From: an uncultured Collinsella sp.
GTDB lineage: Bacteria; Actinomycetota; Coriobacteriia; Coriobacteriales; Coriobacteriaceae
Length of the DNA stretch: 33,137 nucleotides
Direction: 5' to 3'
Assembly: GCA_900544725.1 (NCBI GenBank)
Contig: UQWK01000022.1
Location: 1 to 33,137 of the forward strand
Shown here: positions 24,267 to 30,920 of the stretch, piece by piece
Layout of the letters: every line of letters begins with the position of its first letter
How positions within the stretch are numbered: the stretch's first letter is position 1
The notes under the pieces: generated by a model
Database searches by the model: none
Told to the model about the DNA's origin: nothing
What the model saw: only the letters and a program-made list of their open reading frames with translations
Made by a program: the position numbers and the translations under genes

Positions 24267-24282
24267 TGTTTCACGTGAAACA
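24267..24282. promoter_or_regulatory. parS site 3
   Basis: Exact copy of the 16-bp parS consensus, 23 bp after site 2 and ending next to the rsmG stop codon. The equal 39-bp centre-to-centre spacing of all three is close to four helix turns, so the sites face similar sides of the DNA. Confidence 0.95.
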
Positions 24283-24283
24283 T

Positions 24284-25021
24284 CTAGGCAAGCGGATTCT
24301 TCTTTGCCATGCCATTTGCACGAGGCAATGAAACGGATGCTGGATGACTCTTCTTAAGAACAATGAACTCCCTGTGGCCCAAGCCCTCTGGCAAATCGAT
24401 TGAGTCATTCAGAAGCAAAGTGAAGCCACAGATCTTAGCGGCCGACATGCCGGAAGCAAGCTCCACATCAGATGGATTGCCCTTCGTGATAACAAATAAC
24501 CCTCCATCTTTGAGATACGGAGCCGCATACTCAACAAGAATCGGTAGAGGGGCCAGCGCGCGGGCGGTTACGACAGAGAACTGCTTCTTATGGCTTCGAG
24601 CATATTCTTCAAGGCGATCATGGACTGCATGACCATATTTCAATCCGAGAGCATGAACAAAAGAATTGACAGCATCAACCTTTTTGCCAACAGAGTCAAT
24701 ATAAGTAGCTTTACGATGCGTGGTTATCGTTAATGGAATACCAGGGAAGCCTGCGCCTGTTCCCATATCGAGCAAAGCTCCATCAGGAGCCTTATTGACA
24801 TAAGGAAGCAAAACAAGTGAGTCGAGGATATGAAGTACCGCAGCATCTTCGACGTTAAGAATACGAGTGAGATTGGTTGTCTTATTTGTTTCCAGAACCA
24901 AATCCAAATGCTGGATACATTTCCTCAGCTCAGCATCAGTTACGCTCAAGGAATACTCTTTGCAATAGGAAGTTAGACGGCTGAGCATCTCGTCAGTCTG
25001 CTGATCAGTAAGTACAAACAA
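24284..25021 (-). CDS. rsmG: 16S rRNA (guanine-527 N7) methyltransferase RsmG (GidB)
   Basis: This SAM-dependent enzyme methylates G527 of 16S rRNA. The SAM-binding glycine loop LLDMGTGAGFPGIPL and the family stretch NLTRI...HILDSL are clear, as is VTARALAPLP. I place the start at the TTG at 25021 (245 aa), because AAGGAG stands 6 nt upstream. The longest frame, reaching 25069, would begin with a TTG inside the preceding terminator. The position between jag and parA is the classic order near bacterial origins. Confidence 0.9.
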   Translation of the reverse strand: MFVLTDQQTDEMLSRLTSYCKEYSLSVTDAELRKCIQHLDLVLETNKTTNLTRILNVEDAAVLHILDSLVLLPYVNKAPDGALLDMGTGAGFPGIPLTITTHRKATYIDSVGKKVDAVNSFVHALGLKYGHAVHDRLEEYARSHKKQFSVVTARALAPLPILVEYAAPYLKDGGLFVITKGNPSDVELASGMSAAKICGFTLLLNDSIDLPEGLGHREFIVLKKSHPASVSLPRANGMAKKNPLA

Positions 25022-25067
25022 CAGAAGCTCCTTTCTGACAAAAATCAGTGTATCGAGAACTTTTGAC

Positions 25068-25099
25068 AAAAAAAGGGGACGTGGAAACCACGCCCCCTT
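25068..25099 (-). terminator. Terminator after jag
   Basis: On the minus strand a 12-bp stem with one mismatch (25088-25099 with 25073-25084) closes a 3-nt loop and is followed by seven T. It separates the rpmH-to-jag operon from rsmG-parAB. Confidence 0.8.
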
Positions 25100-25117
25100 A
25101 GCATAAGCTCGAGTAGA

Positions 25118-25687
25118 TTATCGAGCAACAATCACCACATGGCGATCAGGGTCAGAACCCTCAGAATGGGTATCGACAGCATCATTGCCACGAAGTGCAA
25201 TATGAACCAGTCGGCGCTCATAGGCATTCATGGGCGGAAGCGAAACACTCTTATGGGTACGGATGGCACGCTCGGCGGCCGACTGAGCCATTGAGGCAAC
25301 CTTGTCCTGACGACGGCTCTTGTAGCCCTCAACGTCAACCACAACCGGATACCTAAAGCCGAGCTTGCGGCTCACCAACAAAGAGAACATGACCTGAAGA
25401 GCATCAAGGGTACGACCATGACGGCCAATGAGAACAGCAAGATCAGGAGCGGTAACATCCAAAATCAGCTCGCCCTCGTCGCCCTCGTACTCATCAATAG
25501 GAGAGTTGGCGGCATCGAAGTGCGAAAGGATGGAACGCAGAATGGAAATCGCAACATCGGCAATGGTGTCGAGCTCCTCATCGGTCAGCTCTTCACCGGC
25601 CTTGTAGCGCTGTGCAATCTCGGGATAATCGCCCGCAATCTGCGGGGCAACCTCCTCAAGCATATCCTCGATGATCTCTTCAGACAT
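25118..25687 (-). CDS. jag: RNA-binding protein Jag/KhpB (KH-R3H)
   Basis: This 189-aa protein (ATG at 25687, GGAG 6 nt upstream; four further in-frame codons begin at a TTG) has an acidic N-terminal part. A KH domain with the GxxG-type loop GRHGRTLDALQ lies near 92, and a C-terminal R3H domain includes ERRLVHIALRGNDAV. The usual N-terminal Jag-N domain is missing, which is the common actinobacterial form. KhpB binds RNA and affects cell division and envelope growth. It follows yidC as in most Gram-positive origins. Confidence 0.9.
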   Translation of the reverse strand: MSEEIIEDMLEEVAPQIAGDYPEIAQRYKAGEELTDEELDTIADVAISILRSILSHFDAANSPIDEYEGDEGELILDVTAPDLAVLIGRHGRTLDALQVMFSLLVSRKLGFRYPVVVDVEGYKSRRQDKVASMAQSAAERAIRTHKSVSLPPMNAYERRLVHIALRGNDAVDTHSEGSDPDRHVVIVAR

Positions 25688-25702
25688 AACGTACTCCAAA
25701 AG

Positions 25703-25714
25703 TTAGGTACCTAA
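25703..25714. repeat. 12-bp palindrome TTAGGTACCTAA, copy 2
   Basis: Identical to 22199-22210. It lies in the 45-nt gap between yidC and jag, just upstream of the jag ribosome site, so it could be an operator. Confidence 0.5.
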
Positions 25715-25732
25715 ATAAGATTGATATCCCGA

Positions 25733-26503
25733 CTACTTCTTCTTGTGCGGACGCGGCTTCTTCTCGCGACGGGTAACCTCGACCTGCAGCGGAGCGTTCT
25801 TGAGGCGCTCCTCCTCATCGGCCTTGGCCTTGTCGATAACCTTCTGCGTCACGAAGATCTGCTGGATAACCTGCCAGGCAGAAGACACATCGTAGTACAG
25901 CAGAACGCCGACGGGCAGGCTCCAGCCCATCCAAAGCATCATGACGGTCATGACGACAGCCATCATGCGCATGCTCTGGGCCTGCTGACCAGTCTGATTG
26001 CGGGACATATACAGCTGCGGAATCAGGGTCAAGACAGCAAACAGGATCAGGCAGATCAGCGCAGGCAGCGCAACCATAAAGCCATCGGCAAAAGAGGCGC
26101 TCGGCGTGGTGGTCAGATCGGGCAGGATGTTAAAGAACGAGAACGTGCCCTCGTTAAAGTACTGCGGCAGGTTGCGCAGAAGCGTTAACAGGGCGATAAG
26201 GATGGGCATCTGAATCAGAAGCGGCAGGCAGCCGGCCAGCGGATTGAACTTGTTCTCGCTGTAGAACTTCTGCATCTCCTCGGCCTGACGCTGGGGGTCG
26301 TCGGCGTAGCGCTCCTGGATCTCGAGCATCTTGGGCTGCAGCACCTGCATGCGAGCCGTCGACTTGGTCGACTTGAGCATGAGCGGCGTCAGCAGCAGAC
26401 GGATGATGACCACCAGGATGATGATGGACAGGCCCCAGTCGACCGCAAAGGTCTGGATGAGCTTGAGCAGCTCGAAAAGGATGTTAACGATCCAATCCCA
26501 CAT
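25733..26503 (-). CDS. yidC: Membrane protein insertase YidC
   Basis: This 256-aa Oxa1/YidC-family insertase has the core of about five transmembrane helices, the conserved Arg in the first helix (VVIIRLLLTPLML), the cytoplasmic hairpin with QPKMLEIQERYADDPQRQAEEMQKFY, and a basic C-terminal tail (RREKKPRPHKKK) for ribosome contact. It lacks the large periplasmic domain of Gram-negative YidC, and no lipobox is visible. GGAGGAA precedes the ATG at about 8 nt. It is part of the rpmH-rnpA-yidD-yidC-jag unit. Confidence 0.95.
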   Translation of the reverse strand: MWDWIVNILFELLKLIQTFAVDWGLSIIILVVIIRLLLTPLMLKSTKSTARMQVLQPKMLEIQERYADDPQRQAEEMQKFYSENKFNPLAGCLPLLIQMPILIALLTLLRNLPQYFNEGTFSFFNILPDLTTTPSASFADGFMVALPALICLILFAVLTLIPQLYMSRNQTGQQAQSMRMMAVVMTVMMLWMGWSLPVGVLLYYDVSSAWQVIQQIFVTQKVIDKAKADEEERLKNAPLQVEVTRREKKPRPHKKK

Positions 26504-26532
26504 GTAAGTTTTCCTCCGATAGCGAGTGCCCG

Positions 26533-26757
26533 CTAAGGCACAGGGTCATAACCGCCGACGTGCAGGGGATTGCAGCGAGCGATGCGCCTCACGGCAAGCC
26601 AGCAGCCTCTCAAAACACCGTACTTCTCAATCGCCTGAACGGCGTATTGCGAGCACGTTGGGTAATAAATGCAGGCGTCAGGTAATAAGGGCGAAACAAC
26701 CTGTTGATATATGCGAATAGGAGCGATGGCAACACGTCGCAAAACGTGATTGCTCAT
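26533..26757 (-). CDS. yidD: Membrane protein insertion efficiency factor YidD
   Basis: This 74-aa protein contains the family's core CIYYPTCSQYAVQAIEKYGVLRG with the conserved cysteines, then ARCNPLHVGGYDPVP. It supports YidC-dependent insertion. Its start overlaps the rnpA stop (ATGA), giving translational coupling. Confidence 0.95.
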   Translation of the reverse strand: MSNHVLRRVAIAPIRIYQQVVSPLLPDACIYYPTCSQYAVQAIEKYGVLRGCWLAVRRIARCNPLHVGGYDPVP

Positions 26758-27092
26758 CGCTCCTCCCCGGCAACGCCGGCGCGTTTCATAAGCGAACGCA
26801 ACGCCTTGTCCATCTCCTGCGGCGAGGAAACCCTCGTCTTGGGAGTCGCGAACAAGATGATGTCATAACCCGCAACGGGAAATCCACAGCTGCGGGCGGC
26901 CTCGCGCATCACACGCTTAGATCGGTTGCGCACCACAGCACAACCGAGTCGTTTAGCACCAACGAAGGCGACCCTTCCGGAGTCGCCTTCGCCAACCGAT
27001 TCACATATGGTCATTCGAATCAGAGGGTGATTGAAACGACGCCCCTGACTGAACACATGCTCGAAATCTTGCCGAGACTTAATAGTCTTCAT
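26754..27092 (-). CDS. rnpA: Ribonuclease P protein component
   Basis: The 112-aa basic protein helps RNase P RNA remove tRNA 5' leaders. The RNR signature region appears as GCAVVRNRSKRVMREAAR, and the start FEHVFSQGRRFNHPLI is typical. The ribosome site is weak. It follows rpmH by 20 nt. Confidence 0.95.
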   Translation of the reverse strand: MKTIKSRQDFEHVFSQGRRFNHPLIRMTICESVGEGDSGRVAFVGAKRLGCAVVRNRSKRVMREAARSCGFPVAGYDIILFATPKTRVSSPQEMDKALRSLMKRAGVAGEER

Positions 27093-27112
27093 GCGAGATG
27101 TGTGTATCGCTG

Positions 27113-27247
27113 CTAGACAGTGAGACGCTTGCGGCCCTTGGCGCGACGACGGGCGAGCACGGCACGACCACCCTTAGTGGCCATACGGGCACGGAAGCCA
27201 TGGGTCTTGGCACGCTTACGCTTATTAGGCTGATACGTACGCTTCAT
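27113..27247 (-). CDS. rpmH: 50S ribosomal protein L34
   Basis: This 44-aa highly basic protein begins MKRTYQPNKRKRAKTHGFRA, the L34 signature. Start at 27247 with AGGAGG 8 nt upstream; the frame extends 20 more codons but this is leader sequence. Confidence 0.97.
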   Translation of the reverse strand: MKRTYQPNKRKRAKTHGFRARMATKGGRAVLARRRAKGRKRLTV

Positions 27248-27275
27248 CTTAAGTTCCTCCTGCTGCATTTCGAGT

Positions 27276-27293
27276 GTCCGCGGGGACGCGGAC
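27276..27293 (-). other. Hairpin in the rpmH mRNA leader
   Basis: GTCCGCG and CGCGGAC arms (7 bp) with a 4-nt loop lie about 28 nt upstream of the rpmH start, inside the roughly 65-nt leader predicted from the promoter. It might take part in control of L34 synthesis, but nothing shows that directly. Confidence 0.4.
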
Positions 27294-27319
27294 GCAGATA
27301 TAGACACGTGAGCTTGAAG

Positions 27320-27349
27320 ATTGTAGGGAAATCAATGTTCAAATGTCAA
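27320..27349 (-). promoter_or_regulatory. Promoter of the rpmH-rnpA-yidD-yidC-jag operon
   Basis: On the minus strand a consensus TTGACA (27344-27349), an 18-nt spacer and TACAAT (27320-27325) are present. This is the best promoter in the window. Confidence 0.85.
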
Positions 27350-27425
27350 GAAATCAAAGGTAAAAGGTTGCAAAGAGTACACGGTTCCCCCATAAGCAGA
27401 ACCGGCATTTGAGGCTGCAGGCAAC

Positions 27426-27569
27426 TTTTCACGAAATTTCATCGAGTTTTCAACAGGTCGTGTTGGAAATGTTGAGAACTTTTCGTCCGTTTTCCAAAGT
27501 TTTCAGCAGGTTTTGAAAACTTGTCGAAAGATGAGAAACATTGCGCGGTGAGCTACTATTTGTTCAAAA
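27426..27569. other. oriC: oriC left part: cluster of DnaA-box-like sites
   Basis: The gene-free region between rpmH and the GHKL gene holds several 9-mers close to each other: TTTTCAACA (27447-27455), reverse TTTCCAACA (27461-27469), reverse TTCTCAACA (27470-27478), TTTTCCAAA (27490-27498), TTTTCAGCA (27500-27508) and reverse TTTTGAACA (27561-27569). They differ from the standard TTATCCACA at two or three positions. The gene directions switch from minus to plus here, as at most origins. Confidence 0.7.
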
Positions 27570-27592
27570 CCTTTTGAAAGATTGCGAGCGGC

Positions 27593-28945
27593 ATGTCTGA
27601 CGACTTCTACACCATGGTCGATTCCGGTGATCCGGCACCCGACAACGAGCACATCACCGGCGTGCGCGAAAAACGCAACGAGAGCGAGCAGGTCACCGCA
27701 CAAGCACCGAAGGCCATGTATGCAGCGCGCATCGCGGTCTACGATGACATGCTGTCGACACCGCGTGTCATGGTCATCGAACCGCAAGACGTCCGCACCT
27801 ACTTGGAAGAGACAACCAACACCGTCTACCAGTGCATGAAAGAGCAGGGAGGACGCATCTCGCTGATGGTTATCCGCGAGATTGTCGAAAACTTTATCCA
27901 CGCGCATTTTGCAGAGCCCATCATCTCGATTCTCGACGGCGGCGACACCATCCGCTTTGCCGATCAGGGTCCGGGCATCGACGACAAAGAGCGTGCCTTC
28001 GACTTTGGCGTAACCAGCGCAAACAGCAAGATGAAACGGTATATCCGCGGCACCGGCGCCGGGTTTCCCATGGTACAGGAGTACTTGGAAAACGCCGGCG
28101 GCGCCGTCTCCATCGAGGACAACATGGGCAATGGCACCGTCGTGACGGTAAGTCTGAACCCCAAGCGCGTGCAGGAAATCGAGCGTGCCGGCGGGCGCGG
28201 GGCAGCCGTGCGGCCCGAAACAGAGCAGCAGGCATATCCCATGCCGGGCGCCTTCACGCAGCAACCCGCAGCGATGCAACAGGTGCAACAGCAAATAGCC
28301 CCCATGCAGCAGCCTGGCATGCCCCCCGTGCAAGAGCCCCAGGCACCCTCGGGCGCGATTCCCCAGAACATACCCGATGCAATGCCAGCGATGGGCCAGG
28401 ATGTGGGAACCTTGCAGCAGATGGCGGGTGCATCGGCTGCACAGCAGATGTCCTATCAACCGAACCCGCAAGGGTATCCGGCTCAATACGCGCCGCAAAC
28501 GGGATATGCGCAGGCATACCCCCAGCAATACCCGCTGGGATACCAGCAGCCGTACCAACAAATGCCCCAGGCGCAGTACAACCCATGGGCCCAGCAGATG
28601 CCCCCGCAGCCTTACCAGCAGTGGCCGCAAAGTTTTCAACAGCAGCCGCTGCCCATGCAGAGTTCTCAACAACTAGCAGCTCAAATGATGTATCCTAATG
28701 CGGCGAATCAATATGCACAGCCGCAGCAAAACGTATTCGTGAGCGAGCGCGGCGAAGCGGCACTGGGCTATCTGGCTCAAAACCAGGAGTGTGGCGCAAC
28801 CGACCTGGCACGAGCGTTTGGAAACTCAGCGCCCACGTGGTCGCGAACGCTCAACGACTTGGCACAGGCCGGCTTGGTAATCAAACATGGCCAGAAATAT
28901 CATCTGACCGAAATAGGCAGCGCTCGCGTGCGAGCCCAAAGTTAA
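27593..28945 (+). CDS. GHKL-ATPase/winged-helix protein encoded between the origin halves
   Basis: This 450-aa protein has three parts. Residues about 45-200 form a GHKL (histidine-kinase-type) ATP-binding fold: N box REIVENFIHAHF, G1 box FADQGPGID and G2 box RGTGAGFPMVQEYLENAGG. No dimerisation helix with phospho-acceptor His is seen, so it is not a standard sensor kinase. Residues about 210-380 are Gln/Pro/Met-rich and disordered. About 385-450 is a winged helix (ALGYLAQNQECGATDLARAFGNSAPTWSRTLNDLAQAGLV) followed by KYHLTEIG, typical of wHTH DNA binding. It ends 15 nt before the dnaA start and is co-oriented, so it probably shares an mRNA with dnaA. I know no characterised homologue. The ribosome site is weak. 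Confidence 0.8.
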   Translation: MSDDFYTMVDSGDPAPDNEHITGVREKRNESEQVTAQAPKAMYAARIAVYDDMLSTPRVMVIEPQDVRTYLEETTNTVYQCMKEQGGRISLMVIREIVENFIHAHFAEPIISILDGGDTIRFADQGPGIDDKERAFDFGVTSANSKMKRYIRGTGAGFPMVQEYLENAGGAVSIEDNMGNGTVVTVSLNPKRVQEIERAGGRGAAVRPETEQQAYPMPGAFTQQPAAMQQVQQQIAPMQQPGMPPVQEPQAPSGAIPQNIPDAMPAMGQDVGTLQQMAGASAAQQMSYQPNPQGYPAQYAPQTGYAQAYPQQYPLGYQQPYQQMPQAQYNPWAQQMPPQPYQQWPQSFQQQPLPMQSSQQLAAQMMYPNAANQYAQPQQNVFVSERGEAALGYLAQNQECGATDLARAFGNSAPTWSRTLNDLAQAGLVIKHGQKYHLTEIGSARVRAQS

Positions 28946-28960
28946 GGAACGGGAGAAACA

Positions 28961-30682
28961 GTGGACGAGGAAGCAAGCATCATCCTGGGAGATGCCATCG
29001 CCTTTTGCCAGCGCGACGGCCAAGATGCACGCCTCATCAATATGCTGGGACAATCGCGCGCCGTGAGTTTAACCGAGGACACTCTGACGATTGAGGCCCC
29101 TTCACGCTTTGCCATCGCTCAGCTCAAAAAGCATCAGCCGACCATCGAGGCGTATCTAGAAGAGATCGCCTTTGCGCCGATCGCGCTCAATATCGTGGCA
29201 CCGCAAGGTGTCTCGGCAAATACGGCCCCGGTCACTCACCCGGTAGCGACCGACACCGCGGCGGCAACGCCGGCGCCCGAGCCTCGACGCGACGATGTTT
29301 CCCGTGAAACCATGGCACCGCAGCCGACTGCTTCGGTCGCACCGGCGGCAGAGCCAGCCCCCTCGCCCATCCCGACCGCCACGCATATGCCCGTCGCACA
29401 TGAGGCGACACCCGGCGAGGAATCGGGCATTGCAATCAAAAACACGTTGTCCGCCGACGATTTCCGCCGCATGATGACACAAATGAATGGCAGGCCACCG
29501 GCGAAAAGCGCGAGTTCGTCCGCAGCGCCGGCAGCACCTTCGGCGGCCCCGACGGCAGTCGAGAAAAGCGCGGACGGGGCACCCCTCGCAGCGAATTCGA
29601 AATTCACGTTTGAAAACTTCGTCTTCGGACCGGAGAACAGTCTTGCCTACCGATCGGCGCTCAAATTCGCCATGCTTGCAGACACGCCCGGTACCTGCAC
29701 GTCGCTGTTCATCTACGGCAAATCGGGCCTGGGCAAGACGCACCTGCTGCTCGCCATCAAAAATGAGCTGGCAGAGAAATCGCCCGAGATCAAGGTGAAG
29801 TACGCCAACTCGCAGGCATATCTGGACGACTTGATGACGGAATTCGACCGCCAAAAGAAGAGCAACGCCCCCATTATGCAGGCGTACCACGGCGTCGACG
29901 TGCTTATCATCGATGACATCCAGAACATCATTGGCAAGCGCGCGAGCGTGGATTACTTCTTCCAGTTGATGGACGAATTTATCCGCAACAACAAGAAGGT
30001 CGTGATCGCCGCCGACCGCGCTCCCAAGGACCTTAATATGGACGAGCGCCTGACCAGTCGCTTTAATGCCGGCCTGCTGTGCCTAGTGGCGGAGCCGAGC
30101 TACGAGATGAAGTACAAGATTTTGCAGCGTTATTACGAGAACACGATCGCCGCCGCGCCCGAGGCGGGCAACGACTCGCTGCTGGCGGCCTACGGGGGCG
30201 ACGGCGGGCATCTGACCGACGCGCACTTTAAACACATGGCCGAGGTCTCGGGCACCAACATTCGCGAGCTCGAGAGTTTTTGCGAGCGTTGCGCCGGCGA
30301 AGCGGGCGATCGCGAGCGCGAGGGCAGGGAGCTCACCTTTGACGACATCGACGCCATCGCCAACCAGTACTTCGACACATCGGCCAAGAAGATCAATGTG
30401 CAAACGGTCCAGTCCGTCATCGAGGAGCAATACGGTGTGACGCACGAGGAACTCATCGGGCCTCGCCGCAACGCCAATATCGCCAAGGCACGCCATATCG
30501 CTATCTACCTGGCGATCGAGATGTGCGAGATGACGACGACGGCCGTGGGCGCCGAGTTTGGCAACCGCAACCACTCGACCGTCAGCACGAGCTATAAAAA
30601 GGTTCAGAAGATGATTCAGGAAGACCGGACTGTTACCGAAGACCTCAAGTCGCTGCGCGATAAAATTACACTGCGCTCGTAG
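28961..30682 (+). CDS. dnaA: Chromosomal replication initiator DnaA
   Basis: The protein has 573 aa. Domain I spans about 1-85. Domain II is a long Ala/Pro-rich linker, about 90-205. Domain III (AAA+) has Walker A GKSGLGKT (253-260), Walker B LIIDDIQ and NIRELES. Domain IV is the helix-turn-helix with ARHIAIYLA and the signature FGNRNHSTVSTSYKKV. The usual signature is GGRDHTTVLHACRK; here Asp becomes Asn537 and the first Thr becomes Ser539, and residues around them differ. The start is GTG at 28961 after GGAG. A parS-like sequence lies inside the gene at 29296-29311. dnaN and recF follow. Confidence 0.95.
   Translation: MDEEASIILGDAIAFCQRDGQDARLINMLGQSRAVSLTEDTLTIEAPSRFAIAQLKKHQPTIEAYLEEIAFAPIALNIVAPQGVSANTAPVTHPVATDTAAATPAPEPRRDDVSRETMAPQPTASVAPAAEPAPSPIPTATHMPVAHEATPGEESGIAIKNTLSADDFRRMMTQMNGRPPAKSASSSAAPAAPSAAPTAVEKSADGAPLAANSKFTFENFVFGPENSLAYRSALKFAMLADTPGTCTSLFIYGKSGLGKTHLLLAIKNELAEKSPEIKVKYANSQAYLDDLMTEFDRQKKSNAPIMQAYHGVDVLIIDDIQNIIGKRASVDYFFQLMDEFIRNNKKVVIAADRAPKDLNMDERLTSRFNAGLLCLVAEPSYEMKYKILQRYYENTIAAAPEAGNDSLLAAYGGDGGHLTDAHFKHMAEVSGTNIRELESFCERCAGEAGDREREGRELTFDDIDAIANQYFDTSAKKINVQTVQSVIEEQYGVTHEELIGPRRNANIAKARHIAIYLAIEMCEMTTTAVGAEFGNRNHSTVSTSYKKVQKMIQEDRTVTEDLKSLRDKITLRS
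29296..29311. promoter_or_regulatory. parS-like site inside dnaA
   Basis: TGTTTCCCGTGAAACC differs from perfect parS at two positions and lies in the non-conserved linker of DnaA (encoding VSRET). Placement near the origin makes ParB binding plausible. Confidence 0.45.
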
Positions 30683-30697
30683 GTAAATTGACACACC

Positions 30698-30861
30698 TGT
30701 TGAAAACTTGTCGAAACCGCGGCTATAAGGTGTCAAAAACTCGAGCGACGGTGATGAAAAGTTTTGCGCAGGTTTTGAACGTGGAAAACATGCCCGGTTG
30801 CACACAGGTTCCTGTCGATTCTCTTTTTAGGGCTGACCTGCACTTTTAGGAGTAATCAACA
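30698..30861. other. oriC: oriC right part: DnaA-box-like sites between dnaA and dnaN
   Basis: The 238-nt dnaA-dnaN gap holds reverse TTTTCAACA (30698-30706) and TAATCAACA (30853-30861), plus weaker AAAA/TTTT-containing 9-mers between. A 17-nt sequence, TTGAAAACTTGTCGAAA, is shared exactly by the left origin part (27513-27529) and this one (30700-30716). This points to a bipartite origin flanking the GHKL and dnaA genes. Confidence 0.7.
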
Positions 30862-30871
30862 GTTTCGTCAG

Positions 30872-30919
30872 TACTATTACTATTATTAAGATATTTATAT
30901 CTATAGAAAGGTATTAAAA
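30872..30919 (+). other. DnaA-trio-like tract and AT-rich unwinding element
   Basis: TACTATTACTATTATTA (30872-30888) reads on the lower strand as TAA/TAG triplets, as in the DnaA-trio of Bacillus subtilis. It begins 11 nt after the DnaA-box-like 30853-30861. An AT-rich stretch with the palindrome AGATAT-TT-ATATCT (30889-30902) follows, then the dnaN ribosome site. This is the likely point of first strand opening. Confidence 0.65.
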
Positions 30920-30920
30920 G

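Noticed and set aside
25022..25069. Longer rsmG start at 25069
   Set aside because: The added codons run through the T-tract of the jag terminator and lack a ribosome site; the TTG at 25021 has AAGGAG at good distance.
27511..27520. TTTTGAAAAC near-palindrome as a further DnaA box
   Set aside because: It matches the local box pattern poorly; it is mentioned only as part of the repeated 17-mer.
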